A DNA stretch of 64,000 nucleotides from Chrysogorgia sp. JL179-B06. Lineage: Eukaryota > Cnidaria > Anthozoa > Scleralcyonacea > Chrysogorgiidae. The stretch is from contig JAYKKM010000339.1 of the NCBI GenBank assembly GCA_035772405.1, positions 2,102,001 through 2,166,000 on the forward strand. Reading direction: 5' to 3'. Below the pieces are notes generated by a model, which saw only the letters and a list, made by a program, of their open reading frames with translations, was not told the DNA's origin and made no database searches. Positions 11,029-22,531 of the stretch are shown here, in pieces (positions within the stretch are counted from its first letter, which is position 1; each line of letters opens with the position of its first letter). A program made the translations under genes and the position numbers.

Positions 11029-11612
11029 TTACCACGGTCGCCATACAGGCGAGCTGTCGGGTGAATTTGAAGACTGGGAACTATTATACCCAGACATAAT
11101 CTCGGAGTCTACATGGTTATTATGTGAAGGCGTCGCGGAGAGAACTGGGACCGGTTGAGGAAGTTGAGATGGGATAAACTGCTGGAGCGCGCCAGTGTAT
11201 ACATCGGAACTGGGAACTAGTACAGCAGCGAGCTTCCCATTGGTCAAAGTATGAGCGGGTATGAGTTGGAGCTGGGACGAGTTGACGAAGTAAGGTCTTG
11301 TATCTGCAGGTAGGGGAAACGCCAACGAAAGGGGGTCATGGAGGACCGATGGGGACACTTCGGGTGAGTTGGGGACAGGTGGGGACGTTGGACCACAGAA
11401 CGAAGAGGCGACGACGGTTGGCGAGTATTGCGTCACGGGTACCTGGCCACTGAGCGCGGCGTGACAGCTGTTGGATAAGTGAGTGAGAAGCCTGGTACGG
11501 ACTTGGACTTCGATGTCTCGGGCGTTAATGAGGTAACGGCTTATTTCAGCTGCACTTTGATTGAAGCCAGCACGGTAGTGGGCCAATGCTACTGGGTCGT
11601 TAGAACTGGAGG
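11029..11612 (-). CDS. HES: HES transcription repressor, exon 4 (Orange domain to WRPW)
   Basis: Last coding exon, 194 aa including the split alanine codon. It opens after a TTTCTTTCTCCAG acceptor with SSSNDPVALAHYRAGFNQ, the start of the Orange domain (about residues 94-130 of the assembled protein), which continues AAEISRYL and VRTRLLTHLSNS. A Ser/Pro-rich tail follows and the protein ends exactly in WRPW then TAA at 11029-11031. WRPW recruits Groucho/TLE co-repressors. With exons 1-3 the predicted protein is 276 aa, close to vertebrate HES1 (about 280). HES proteins are bHLH repressors switched on by Notch. The phase (2 nt of a codon at the 5' end) fits exon 3 exactly. A hey/HEYL identity is ruled out by WRPW rather than YRPW. 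Confidence 0.93.
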
Positions 11613-11656
11613 CTGGAGAAAGAAAAAGAGTCATTCATCACAATATTTCTTTGACT

Positions 11657-12044
11657 GGAATCTCTTGAGAAGAATTGTAAAATATCTTGTCGTGCGAAAA
11701 TTTCATCTTCATATCTTTTACCCCTGCTAAAGTGATTTACTATTCACAGGAAATGACGTCAAAGCAGGGAGACGCGAAAACATTGCATATTTATTCAGCA
11801 GTGAAATACAACGAAAGTTTGGGAATTGAACGAATTTGGTCTAAACAGGTGTGTTTAAAGTTCAGAGCCAAACTTTCTTTGTATTTCACTGTTGGATTAG
11901 TGTGCAATGACTTCGCGTGTTCCTGCTTTGGCGTCATTTCCTGTGAATAGTAAATCAACTTTAGCAGTGAAAAAGGCATGAAGATGAAATTTGCGTAGAA
12001 CCCAAATATTAACGAATATGTAAAATCTCCAAACCCCGGATAGC
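11657..12044. mobile_element. Palindromic MITE, left-truncated, 45 nt from the HES exon 4 acceptor
   Basis: Arms AAAATATCTTGTCGTGCGAA and a GTGATTTACTATTCACAGG / TGACGTCA-like block face each other around the centre near 11850. The right end CCCAAATATTAACG..TAAAATC is complete; the matching left terminal sequence seen in the 54769 copy is missing, so the element is cut short close to the splice acceptor of HES exon 4. It sits inside HES intron 3. Confidence 0.7.
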
Positions 12045-12149
12045 AAAGACCTTCAAATGTTATGTTTAGAAATATTAATTGAATTTCACGATATCTGCTC
12101 TTGTACTCAAGAAATAACGTTTTCATTCTCGTATTTTATGCCACTAATC

Positions 12150-12848
12150 TCTAAATAAAGACTGGATCGAATATTTCGCAGCGGCCATCTTGAATGGACC
12201 ATCAATCTTTTAGGATGTTAAAATAAATCAGTTGTCCAAGGTTTTCCCATAATATAGAACACAAACTACGGCTCCATAATAGTAACTAAGAAGCTGGGAA
12301 TATTTCGCGGCGGCCATATTGGAGGGACCACCATGATTACTCCAAATATGGCCGCCACGCGCTACTTCCAGCTTCATAATTACTGGATCCGTAGTTTGTG
12401 TTCTATATTATGGCGGGAAAACCTTCGACAACTGATTAATTTTAGCATCTTAAAAGATCAGAGACAGATAGTCTGTGTCGCCTATAGTAAAACTATATAG
12501 CGTGGTCTCAACAAGATGGCCGCCACGAGCTACTTCCAGTGATCTCAAAAGAAGACTGGATCGAGCAACCTATTGTCAGCCGATGGCAGAAAATGAAGCC
12601 TGAAAAATTCGACAGGCGCCATTACTAAGGGACCAAAGTCGCAGTAAATCTGTAGGCAGGTCATGAATCGTTTTGCACAGTAATTTGAAAAATGTCTTCT
12701 GGTCCTCTTTATAGCAAAATTATTTTATTTTGTCGATGGTAAGAGCAGATAATCCAACAAAAAACCTCATAGGATCCTCAGTTGGCCTTAGTAATGGCGG
12801 ACTTCCGGCTTCATTTTCTGAACAATAGTTGCTCGATCCAGTCTTCTT
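12150..12848. mobile_element. Two foldback elements sharing TGGATCGAGCAAC ends
   Basis: Positions 12155-12550 hold inverted copies of a GGCGGCCAT..TTGGAGGGACC unit and the CACAAACTACGGCTCCATAA word. Positions 12551-12848 start GACTGGATCGAGCAAC and end GTTGCTCGATCCAGTC, with an inner AAAATGAAGCC / GGCTTCATTTT pair. They belong to the same family as the arrays at 20540-21545 and 35893-37888. In HES intron 3. Confidence 0.65.
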
Positions 12849-12999
12849 TCGAGATCAGTGTTCTGGACGACGCCATTTTAGAGTTTGCTCGCCGGCTCAA
12901 ATTCGATGTACAGCGGCGATTTACCACCGCTGGGCAAGTGCTTTGAGCCGTCGAGCAAAATGGTTATAATAAATATGATACGAAAGTAGTATGTTTGTT

Positions 13000-13182
13000 A
13001 AGGTACGTTTACACACAACGATTAATCGGGCCGATTTCTGGTTTAAATGCATGTTAAGTAATGAGAGACAGGAAGACGCCAAGATAAATGAGCCCACGGG
13101 ACACTCCGCTGACTGTTTCTCCACTTAACATCCAGCTAAACCAGAAATCGGGCCGATTAATCGCAGTGTGTAAACGTACCTT
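13000..13182. mobile_element. Short palindromic MITE (AAGGTACGTTTACAC)
   Basis: AAGGTACGTTTACACACA, then GATTAATCGGGCCGATTTCT and GGTTTA, return inverted, ending GTGTAAACGTACCTTT. The loop at about 13055-13120 is unpaired. No coding capacity; in HES intron 3. Confidence 0.75.
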
Positions 13183-13357
13183 TAGACAGTACTAAAGTAC
13201 GAATTAAAGATGACGACGATGTATTGTCGAATTATATTCAGAAAGGTTTGCACGGATAGATGCGCGTTTGATCTATTCAATTTTAAAAACTCAGTTTATG
13301 ATCGACAAACACTTAAACTGATAAAACAGTATAATCCCAAATACTATATTATTGATA

Positions 13358-13697
13358 TGGTCAAATATATGTATATGAAAATTTGACTGCCCTAAAGCAA
13401 ATTGAAAATTGTTGCTCTAAAGAAAATTGTTGTAAAGCCTCCTGTATACAAGAGCCGGTGATAAGCTCGCTACTTGAGGTAGTCCTGCGAGAGGCTTTTT
13501 CGCTCTACGTCGAAGATGAGATGTCTTCCTGTAGAGATTTGAGAGTCGGGGCGATGTATAAATATGTATATGATGTTTGACTGTTCTGACCGTGTCTCGA
13601 TAGCTCAGTGGTTAGAGCGCCGATGCGTTGATTCGGAGACATCGGGTTCGATTCCCGGTTGGGGCAGTCAAATTTTTCATATACATATATTTGACCA
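13358..13697. mobile_element. Inverted-repeat element carrying a tRNA-like SINE
   Basis: TGGTCAAATATATGTATATG at the left and its complement at about 13676-13697 enclose about 300 bp, including the tRNA-like sequence at 13594-13666. The enclosed part also has a second, internal AATATGTATATGA word at 13560, so the tRNA-like unit looks inserted or duplicated with part of the arm. Confidence 0.6.
13594..13666 (+). tRNA. tRNA-like sequence (Asn-GTT-like), probably a SINE head
   Basis: The 73 nt can be folded by eye. Acceptor GTCTCGA pairs with TTGGGGC using G-U pairs, the D stem is GCTC/GAGC, the anticodon stem CCGA/TCGG holds a loop reading GCGTTGA (anticodon GTT if a T-T pair is allowed), and the T arm is CGGGTTCGATTCCCG. 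A box TAGCTCAGTGGTTAGAGC and B box GGTTCGATTCC are near consensus for RNA polymerase III. The poor anticodon loop, the wobble-rich acceptor and the surrounding inverted repeat argue for a SINE head rather than a working tRNA. Confidence 0.4.
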
Positions 13698-13736
13698 TTA
13701 TTAATAAATCCGTTCTTCATCTAAAGAAAATTATTG

Positions 13737-14290
13737 ATATATATATTCTACATGAAGTGAATAGTTGAATGGCAAATTATTTTATGATTTGAGCTTTGAG
13801 TTGATGATCTAGAAAGGATTGATTGTCTGAAATGATGAGAGTGTAACGGGGGGAATTTGGCTTTTTTCTTGCTTTCCGTGGATAGACTGGTTGAGGATTT
13901 GAGTGTAAAAGTTGATAAAATCTCTAGTATATCGTTCAAGTATATCATCAACGTTTCAATTAGGTGAAATTTCTCTAGCAGAAGAATATTGCATCCGAAA
14001 TGACTGTTTGACGTCACATTCATTAGCATTTCAGACAAACAAACTTTATAGAACATTATGTTCGACAAACACTTATAGTTTTGTAATTGCGGTGGGCAAA
14101 CATAATCTGGATTGCATCTCATCACGCAATGTCTATTTAGTAACTCAAAGGGATGAAGCCACAGTGTGTTTCACTCTCAAATCATGTCATATCTCCTCCA
14201 CACTATTTCAGCACTACACCAACCTTTTAAGAGTATTTGATTTGTTTCTCTACACTGCCTACGCAGCACAACATCGCGCCGTTTATTCGA
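13737..14290. repeat. Fragments of two MITE families in HES intron 3
   Basis: Positions 13737-14075 carry TTTATGATTTGAGCTTTG and a GACGTCACATTCATTAGCA block, matching the complete palindromic element at 48429-48888. Positions 14210-14275 carry inverted pieces of the GGTTGGTGTAC family (TATTTGATTTGTTTCTCTAC, then a GCCTACGCAGCAC block). No gene. Confidence 0.5.
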
Positions 14291-14324
14291 CTTGATCCAA
14301 GTGCCCACTCTCCTTTCATCGTCA

Positions 14325-14545
14325 GCTTATTTTGTTTAGTTTATTTTATTAGATTTATCACTCTTTTAGGTGAACGGAATACCCCAACAGGCTAGAAGCC
14401 AATGATAGGGGTTCCGAGGGCCTACGATTTAAGGTCGTTATCCGAGAAGACCCGAAAGTCTTACCATTTGCTGATATTATTGCAAAGGCAGCACTTTCTC
14501 CTCAATTATTTTTAAGATCCTGAGTGGAGGTCCGACCCACGTTAA
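14325..14545. repeat. Dispersed repeat C, copy 1
   Basis: Landmarks are TTTATCACTCTTTTAGGTGA, GATTTAAGGTCGTTATCCGA, GAAGACCCGAAAGTCTTACC and a GAGTGGAGGTCCGACCC end. Near-identical copies are at 25005-25215 and 48893-49075, with a minus-strand piece at 61600-61680. Class unknown; non-coding. Confidence 0.65.
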
Positions 14546-17269
14546 GCGGTTTATATACACGAGAGTCTGCCCTGTGTATACGATACTATACAGGTATCTC
14601 GATACAACAGCCATGATACCCCAATGTTCGAGTGTCAAAGACACGCCAAGGACACGCCAAAGACACGCAATATCTCATAAGTGACCACAGTAAACGAGCC
14701 AGATATTGTTGTTGTCGGTACAAGTATATATATATTTCAATAGTCTGATATCTTTCAGTAACATGTTCTGACAATCTTCCGTTGGCTCAGAAATGCAGGA
14801 ATTAATCATAAATGCATAAACTTTCAAGTTACCCAGAGAAGGATGACTCGACACATTCTTGAATGAGCCAGCGCTGTCAAAGCGCTGTCACGAGTGCATC
14901 TCGTGTTAAGCTCAGTTCGCGAGAAGTTCTTCGTTTGTCTCAATTAAGTGCGACTAATATATTGAATCGACGGTAGACGTTTTATCCGTTTGCAGCAAAC
15001 GAATAAAACATCTGAAGAGTGAAGTTAAGTTCGACTGGATGACCACGCTCGATGTTTGACCCCGCAACAGACGCAATTAAATAGTTGAGGTCGACATAAA
15101 CCGCAATTACTAATCACATGATAAACTCGAGGTTTCGCCCAAGACTTCAAAAGGACAGTGTTCCAGCAAATTCGTCATATTATCGTAAACAATGAACTAT
15201 TTAAAGAAATATCTCGAACAATATAGTCTTGAGTTGCATTTCACCGAACAGAAGAGATGATGATGTTAATAACAAAACATTGTAATTGACGCTGCAGTTA
15301 GTGTGGAAGAACCTCTGGCACCCAGGGTACAGTTAATATATTCCCAGGGAATACGTTGTAGTTTGTACATATATATATATATATAAAAAGCCGGTTGTGT
15401 AAGGAAGTATTAAAATGAAAAGGTGATGTACTGCGAAAATCAAGCGATGTCCCTTTGGCTTCGTCAGAGAGTAAGTATTTATACTATGTTTCGCCTTCGG
15501 GCAAGAAACGCCAATACACCAATATTCTCGTGTTTTTCAGTCGTATTTTATCACTGCTCCGTACACAACACTAGTTATATAAATTGCACACTGTTCCTAG
15601 TTGGTGTGGAGTCAACAATTATCGGTTGAGCAAAATCTGGCCTCTTAATAATATAATAATAATAAAGACGTTTTAGCATTGAGATTGTTATCCAATAGTC
15701 TCAATGCTCTTACAACAATATGTTCTTAAAGTTACTCAAGTTACTTCTAAAACCAATTTCATTATAAAGGCAATACAACATGTATTATTAATAAAACTAT
15801 GATAAAACATCTTCTTCGTGACAGACCATAGATACAAAAACTACATCATAGACACATCAAGGTTCCTTTCCAGGGATTCAGAAGCTTTCCAGGAACGAAA
15901 ACCCCAACCATAACGAAATAAAAACTCTAGTCCTAACCCTGAAATAAAAGCAATACTAACCCTATACTTCTAAATCCGACATTTTAACAATGTAACATTC
16001 TGTATCTGGTACACCAAGCAGTTGAAAATCGTGATGATGAATCTCATCTCACCACTTCAAAATCGAAACTAACACTGTCTACCCAGTCTTCCCTCTCCCT
16101 TCCCTCCCCCCTTCCATTACGTCACAACTGGACTCGTGATCATTCGCAGACCGATAACTTTGACAACTTCAACGCTTTACTATACAACAACGCCCTTCGC
16201 GACTAACAACCGACAACATGCAGCCAAGCGCAGTTTACGAAACCCAAAAATCCCGTTGCTACCTCGCTCTGAAACATCAAACTCAGTTGGGTATCTCTCG
16301 GATTAATCATGCCGTTTATTTCGACATTTTAATGACAAGGAATGCTTGTCATTTAGAGTAAATTACTGTCGCTTACAAAACAACCTTTCAGCTACCACCT
16401 TCCTTTGTCCATTACGACCATTAAGTCTCCATCAAGTTCATTTTATCCAGGCAGCGAACTAACACAAAGAGGACTCGTATTCGATAACAGCTGCGTAAGG
16501 TTATAAACACGAATTCCTATCGCTAGTAGCTAACTCATCGTAGTCAAGCCGTGAGACCGCATTGTGTGCGAACGCAAGTGCGCGATTACGAAGGCAGCAT
16601 GGAACAATTGGACACCAACGTTGTTATACGAACTCTTTAATATACAGAGATATTGTTTAAAACACATACACATTTTCAATACACTAACACTCAAACAAAC
16701 AATCCCTTTGGCATCGAACTCCGAAATTCGCTCTGTACTCCGCTCAAACTATAAAACACAATTCAATGTGACAGCGTTGTGATTAAAGACACACAGATAA
16801 CTTTGGGCGTTCTACAAGCCACTCAATATGAACGGAATATCGAAGAATTACCTGCAACCGTATATATGTATTACATGTATAATTTACAAAGGATGTTTAT
16901 TTATATCTTTTTAGCATTGTTTTAGTGTTCACAAAGAAGTGGACTTGTCCCAACAGATATTTGCTGTTTGTATATCTAGTGAACACACAGCTATGTCGGA
17001 CTTGACAACTCAACTGTCTCACGAATCTGGATAAAGTAGCCTCGAAAAGCTGAAAAGCTTTTCATAATCGATTGGTTTTCAGTACAGGCAATGACTGGTG
17101 ATTGTAAAATCTCTGACTTATTGTCGAATTTCTTAATATATTCTGAATGAAGCACCCTAAGTGAATCAACCAAGCAAGTCAGATAAGTATATTGAAGTTA
17201 AAGACCAAAGTACCTAGTTTTCATAGCACAAGATGACACCATCGGAAATTTTACGTTGTGGTGTCTTAC
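14546..17269. other. Remainder of HES intron 3, no exon seen
   Basis: AT-rich intron. Repeat D lies at 15860-16015, and a TA run at 15370-15384. Short ORFs have no recognisable domain. I looked for additional HES exons and found none; the codon phases of exons 3 and 4 join without one. Confidence 0.5.
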
Positions 17270-17357
17270 CTTTCTCCTGTTGACTCCGCAACGCTTTCAA
17301 GTGTTCAACGGTCATTTCGAGTATATCAGCTTTCTCTAGCTTGGAACAACAGGAACT
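17270..17357 (-). CDS. HES: HES transcription repressor, exon 3 (loop and helix 2)
   Basis: 88 nt between a polypyrimidine-rich TTTCTTTCTTAATAG acceptor and a GTAAGA donor. It encodes SSCCSKLEKADILEMTVEHL and then KALRSQQEK, the loop and second helix of the HES bHLH domain (residues 54-82). KLEKADILEMTV is the family signature. Most HES proteins have Arg-His where this one has Cys-Cys just before SKLEKAD, an unusual pair in the loop. It ends in phase 1, matching exon 4. Confidence 0.93.
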
Positions 17358-17928
17358 CTATTAAGAAAGAAATAAAAAACAGATTTAAAAAACACAAGGG
17401 CGAAGAGCAACTGATAAGATCCCCCAAGACAATCGCAGACACAAAGTCTATGCAGTCATGTCTTTCGACCGGGTTTCACTAACTAACTCGACGGACTAGT
17501 CGGCGGAGTATTCTAGTTACGTGTATTTAAATGCAAAACAGGATTTAAAGAACGCTGGACAAGCTCGTTATAATGTTATTTACATAAGTTTATCATCGAA
17601 AGGGCCCTGACATTGGAGTGCTAGGGAGATGTGTCCCAGCATGAATTCGAGAAAACCGAAACTAACAAATGGGTTTATACTTTTCTGATATAACACGTCG
17701 ATGTCCGCTCTACGTGAATAAAAATGGACCTTTGGGGAAGATTAATTAGGATTTAGCAGGGACACATGTACATTAGCTCTCATATTAATTCGGAAGTGAT
17801 AACAACGTCAACTCGAAGGTAGAACCAGAGCACAAAAACGCAAGCGATTCTTAATTCGCCTGAGGTTAAGAATGGAAAAGCTTCACAAGAACACCCCGAA
17901 AACCATCGTATCGTCAAAATCTACTTAC

Positions 17929-18024
17929 GTCCTTTTTCCTCGACTCTAGGAGAAGATTCTTGAGTTCATTCAAACTGTTGTTAATACGCTCGCGTCTCCG
18001 TTTCTCCATGATGGGTTTGGACGA
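17929..18024 (-). CDS. HES: HES transcription repressor, exon 2 (basic region and helix 1)
   Basis: 96 nt, phase 0 at both ends, between TTTTCCGTTTGCAG and GTAAGT. It encodes SSKPIMEKRRRERINNSL and then NELKNLLLESRKKD. The proline in KPIMEKRRRERIN is the HES-specific basic-region proline that gives N-box/class C site preference. Introns on each side (258 and 571 bp) are at positions expected for the family. Confidence 0.94.
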
Positions 18025-18282
18025 CTGCAAACGGAAAAGAGAACAAGTCTGTTGGGAGTGTCTACCTGTGCCAGTTTTCGCGACGCGAACGAACCATCTG
18101 GCGCAGTTCCCGACGCGAATTTACGCGATCAGAATGCGTCATTATTGTCCTCGGGTTCTCGATAACGACGACTATGGAACTAAATGGTCTTGTTCGCGTT
18201 CCAAAAACTTCGGCATAGTTTTCGAAATACGCGTGTTGGGTGAGGCGAGATTTTTTCCGTCGTTTTCACTCGCGTGCCTTAC

Positions 18283-18345
18283 CTTGCGTTTCTCGGCCAT
18301 GGTTTTCGAGCGCTCGCCAGCCTCGCTAGCTTTCGCCAAGGCCAT
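18283..18345 (-). CDS. HES: HES transcription repressor, exon 1 (N terminus)
   Basis: 63 nt encoding MALAKASEAGERSKT and MAEKRK, ending at a GTAAGG donor. The ATG at 18345 is the first in frame; a second at residue 16 is a possible alternative. The short basic N terminus preceding SSKPIMEKRRR is as in other HES proteins. The flanking DNA is GC- and CpG-rich, unlike most of the window, consistent with a promoter. Confidence 0.85.
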
Positions 18346-18458
18346 GGTGTCCAACGTACTGCATCAGGCAGTGGGGTAACACTAGGTTGTCGAAAGTTGA
18401 CGTTTCTTTGTTAAGTACCTGTTTGCTTCAAGTTCCTCGTCACGGCAATGACTTTTAC

Positions 18459-18467
18459 CGTGGGAAA
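18459..18467 (+). promoter_or_regulatory. CSL/Su(H) (RBPJ) binding site upstream of HES
   Basis: CGTGGGAAA matches the CSL consensus YGTGRGAA and lies about 115 bp upstream of the HES ATG, where Notch-responsive HES promoters carry such sites. Nearby are a CCAAT box (18511-18515), a CACGAG N-box-like word (about 18494) and CACGCG class C-like words (about 18523 and 18538), possible autorepression sites. I see one strong CSL site, not the classic head-to-head pair. Confidence 0.6.
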
Positions 18468-18559
18468 GCGCGCGCGTCACCCTAGGCATTTGGGCACGAG
18501 TCTGCAGCGACCAATCGGGGTCACGCGCGAGACTGCACGCGTCGGCGCGTTTACTTCGC

Positions 18560-19559
18560 GTGCCAATGAAGATGCCCTCTCAAGGCTTAATATCCTTTGC
18601 TGATTTTGTTTTACCGGTTATAGGATAGCATTAGATTTGTTCAGTGGGAGTTCACGTATAGTTAATTCATATACTTCATTTACATCCGAGTCTTAAACCC
18701 AACAATGGTAGCTTCGCTCTTAGGTTTGTATATAATATATGAAGTGGCGACCGCTGTCAGGTGCACTTCCAACAGCGAACTACGCGAGACGATAACGACA
18801 GCGATATAGATAAACAATCTTAATATTAGCAACTTAAATGAGACCTCGGATAACTGACTATATATACGTGTTGTATACACTTGTTGTATGACTCATTAAA
18901 GTAGAATTATATCGACAGTAAGTCGATCTTAAGTGACATGCAGTATTACTGCTCCGTTGAAAGACACTACATGACAATCCTTTGCCGAGTGGCGTTGTTT
19001 GGTAAACGGAATGGTCTTGTTAGCATTAAAATATTTTCATTCTGTTTGTTTGGTATAAAGAATTGTATTGTTTAAGAATTAAGAGATTCGTCATCGAGCT
19101 AAATCGGCTGCTACTTCGTGTACCGGACATAGAATATCATATCATTGAAATATTTAGTTTAAAAGTAGGGTTATTTCAGGGTTAGTACTAGAGTTTTTAT
19201 TTGGGTTATGGTTAGGGTTTTTGTTCTTGTAAAGCTTCTGAATCCCGAGAAAATAACCTTGATGTGTCTATGACGTGTGTGTGCAGTACACAAAGATGAT
19301 GCCGCTTAATGTCCTAAAGTTATACCTATAATATCTAAGTTGACAATGTGAAACAGCACGAAATGGTTTGTTCGGGGCTTTTGATATTATCGAATGTATT
19401 CCTGAACAATTGAAGTGTTGAACGAATGTGGACTGACAGACACTTGACCATATTCAAACTTAGTTGAACATTGAGCAAACATCGTCAACGAATTTGAATA
19501 GAATGTGTTAATTATCCATAAATTAATGTATAATGTCTAACTGTTGATCTATGTTGATA
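18560..19559. other. Upstream of HES; repeat D, no gene seen
   Basis: Positions 19135-19270 are repeat D, inverted relative to 9545-9700 (GGGTTAGTACTAGAGTTTTT). The rest is AT-rich with no supported ORF. Confidence 0.4.
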
Positions 19560-20110
19560 TATGAAGATGATGAATGAAGGTTACATATGTGTACAACCTG
19601 TAACCTTCTGATGACTAGTGAGATGCTCTAACTATTGAGCTACATGGACTAAGATGATGAGTGAAGGTTACATATGTGTACAACCTGTAACCTTCTGATG
19701 ACTAGTGAGATGCTCTAACTATTGAGCTGCATGGACTAAGATGATGAGTGAAGGTTACATATGTGTACAACCTGTAACCTTCTGATGACTAGTGAGATGC
19801 TCTAACTATTGAGCTACATGGACTAAGATGATGAGTGAAGGTTACATATGTGTACAACATACTAGTGAGATGCTCTAACTGTTGAGCTACATAGATGCTC
19901 TAACTATTGAGCTACATGGACTAAGATGATGAATGAAGGTTATACATATGATATGTGTACAACCTGTAACCTTCTGATGACCAGTAAGATGCTCTAACTA
20001 TTGAGCTACATGGACTAAGATGATGAGTGAAGGTTACATATGTGTATACAACCTGTAACCTTCCGATGACCAGTGAGTTGCTCTAACTATTGAGCTACAT
20101 TTTGTCGCTA
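19560..20110. repeat. tRNA-like tandem satellite, block 1 (minus orientation)
   Basis: About six or seven units of roughly 80 bp. Each holds GAAGGTTACATATGTGTACA, ACCTGTAACCTTCTGATGAC, then GTGAGATGCTCTAACTATTG and AGCTACATGGACTAAGATGA. On the opposite strand GTAGCTCAATAGTTAGAGCAT is a tRNA A box with a D stem (GCTC..GAGC). Blocks 2 and 3 are at 33030-33500 and 42515-43330. One unit near 19855-19915 is rearranged. Confidence 0.8.
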
Positions 20111-20539
20111 CCCTTGATCACAAGACCGTGCCTGTTAGTGTTATTTTTAGAAAACAATAACACACCGGAGTTTGTCTCGTTATAGTCGCCACAAACCTTG
20201 GACCCCACGTGGTATACAACAACTTTTCCCATTAGCTGATACACCCTCTTGTGTGATCACCATAAAAGGCCAAGACGAAGTAATTTAGCTATTAGAATTA
20301 TCATTAAACTTAGGAGCCTGATATTAAGACTTCCGTAAAGCCTTAAACTTCCTAGGAAACGATTTTTGAAGGATTAAAAAATAGGTTTCTGTTGTTAAAA
20401 CTTAACATCGTGTCCTTTTACATCCCAAAACCTCAATCAAACATGATGAACTTTATGCGACAAATTCCGCGCGGACGGAAACACGTGCGTGCATAATAAG
20501 CCTGCGTAAATATTATGTATATTATAATATTATTATAAT

Positions 20540-21545
20540 ATAGAACACAAACTACGGCTCCATAATAGTAACTATGAAGCTGGAAGTAGCGCGTGGCGGC
20601 CATCTTGTTGGGACCAACGTTATATAGTTTTACTATATATATAGGTGACAGAGACTATCTTTCTGTGATCTTTTAAGATGATAAAATGAATCAGTTGTCG
20701 AAGGTTTTCCCATAATATAAAACACAAACTACGGCTCCATAATAGTAACTATGAAGCTGGAAGTAGCGCGTGGCGGCCATCTTGTTGGGACCAACGTTAT
20801 ATAGTTTTACTATATATATAGGTGACAGAGACTATCTTTCTGTGATCTTTTAAGATGATAAAATGAATCAGTTGTCGAAGGTTTTCCCATAATATAAAAC
20901 ACAAACTACGGCTCCATAATAGTAACTATGAAGCTGGAAGTAGCTCGTGGCGGCCATCTTGTTGGGACCACATAGTTTTACTATTGGCGACAGAGACTAT
21001 CTGTCTCTGATCTTTTAAGATGCTAAAATGAATCAGTTGTCGAAGGTTTTCCCATAATATAGAACACAAACTACGGCAACATAATAGTAACTATGAAGCT
21101 GGAAGTAGCTCGTGGCGGCCATCTTGTTGGGACCACATAGTTTTACTATTGGCGACAGAGACTATCTGTCTCTGATCTTTTAAGATGATAAAATGAATCA
21201 GTTGTCGAAGGTTTTCCCATAATATAAAACACAAACTACGGCTCCATAATAGTAACTATGAAGCTGGAAGTAGCTCGTGGTGGCCATATTGGAGTGACAA
21301 CGGTGGTCACTCCAATATGACTGCCACGAAATATTACCGGCTTCATAGTTACTGTAATGGAGCCGTAGTTTGTGTTCTAAATTACGGAAAAACCTTGGAC
21401 AACTGATTTATTTTAACATCTTAAAAGATCAGAGACAGATAGTCTCTGTAGCCTATAGTAAAACTATATAACGTGGTCCATTCAAGATGGCCGCCACGAA
21501 ATATTCCGGGCTTCATTTTTTCGCAGAATATCCAAACAATAGTTG
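20540..21545. repeat. Foldback satellite array (about 178-bp units)
   Basis: About five direct units, each with CACAAACTACGGCTCCATAA, AGCTGGAAGTAGC, GGCGGCCATCTTGTTGGGAC, ATAGTTTTACTAT and a GATCTTTTAAGATG palindrome, followed by one inverted unit from about 21300, ending AACAATAGTTGCTCGATTC. Same family as 35893-37888. The 420 bp before it (20111-20539) holds nothing I recognise. Confidence 0.8.
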
Positions 21546-21556
21546 CTCGATTCAAG

Positions 21557-21990
21557 GGCGGCGGAAGCGGGGGGCAGTGGGGACAACCGCCCCCACGAAA
21601 CCTAAAGTGTGGGGGAATCGCCCCCACGATAGAGCCCAGCCTTATACTCATAATTTATGAGTATACTCGCGTGTCTTAATGGCATGACTATATAGGATGG
21701 AAAATTAGGCCCAAAAACTAATGTTCAGGACTTCAGGATGTATTAAGAGTACATTGATATACATAAAAGGAAGATTTTATTAAAAACGATTAAAACATCC
21801 ACAATAATCAATAAGAAAAGCTGTGCACATATGAAAGCTTGTGTAATCTACGTAGATTGTAAAATTTTGTGATTTGTTCTCAAAACTGGCCCCAAAACGC
21901 AGGAAATCCTGTTTTTGAGACTTTCTAAAACAATAATCCAGGGCGCCGGATCCCCTTCTGCCCTCCCCCCCCCCCCCCCCCTCGATTATT
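21557..21990. mobile_element. Dispersed repeat A, copy 2
   Basis: It starts GGCGGCGGAAGCGGGG, then CCGCCCCCACGAAACC and GCTGTGCACATATGAAAGC, as at 4361-4730. The right end is degenerate, running into a C tract at about 21967-21981. Confidence 0.6.
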
Positions 21991-22120
21991 TAGAAATCAG
22001 TAGGACCCCGGAAACAACCAACAGGAAAAATAGGTACGCAATGCGCACGTGCGTACATTATTGTTCTGGGTTCTTTTTTGTTGTTAGCTCGTCAAAATTT
22101 TGGGACTCTTTGCCTTAAAG

Positions 22121-22440
22121 GGATACTCCAGCGAAAACAAAAATTAGGTTCATATGAAAGATCTTACTGACTTTAGTTTATTTCCAAAGTTTCAGCATTC
22201 CTATCACTTTAGTTAAGAAGATATGGCTAGTTGAAGTTGAAAATTTGAGGATTTTGACGCCATATTGGTTTTGAAAATATAACGTTATTGAGTGATTCTT
22301 TATCGGCAGAAGAGTTGTTTTAATGGCGATCACATAGTGATAGCTGTTGTGAATGCTCTTTGGATGAAAATTAGTCGAAATAAACTGTTCAGTTCCTCAT
22401 TGCGCTCTTAATTTTCCTCTCCCCATGCTCTTGTTAATTT
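22121..22440. repeat. MITE fragment (AAGGGATACTCC family)
   Basis: AAAGGGATACTCCAGCGAAA, then CATATGAAAGATCTTACTGA and GGCGATCACATAGTGATAGC, in common with the complete palindromic element at 59275-59720. Here the second arm is missing. Confidence 0.55.
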
Positions 22441-22531
22441 CTCTGGCTCGGCCAAAAATGGCCAAAACAGCGTTGGAAGCTATTTGACACGGGAAAAAGA
22501 AGCCACAGAGTTGCCTGCGGAGGAGGCTAAG

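Noticed and set aside
13594..13666. Functional tRNA-Asn
   Set aside because: Anticodon stem mismatch, wobble-rich acceptor and location inside an inverted-repeat element point to a SINE head; kept only as tRNA-like.
19560..20110. CRISPR-like appearance of regularly spaced repeats (also 33.0-33.5 and 42.5-43.3 kb)
   Set aside because: The spacers are as conserved as the repeats, the units are tRNA-like, and the genome is animal.
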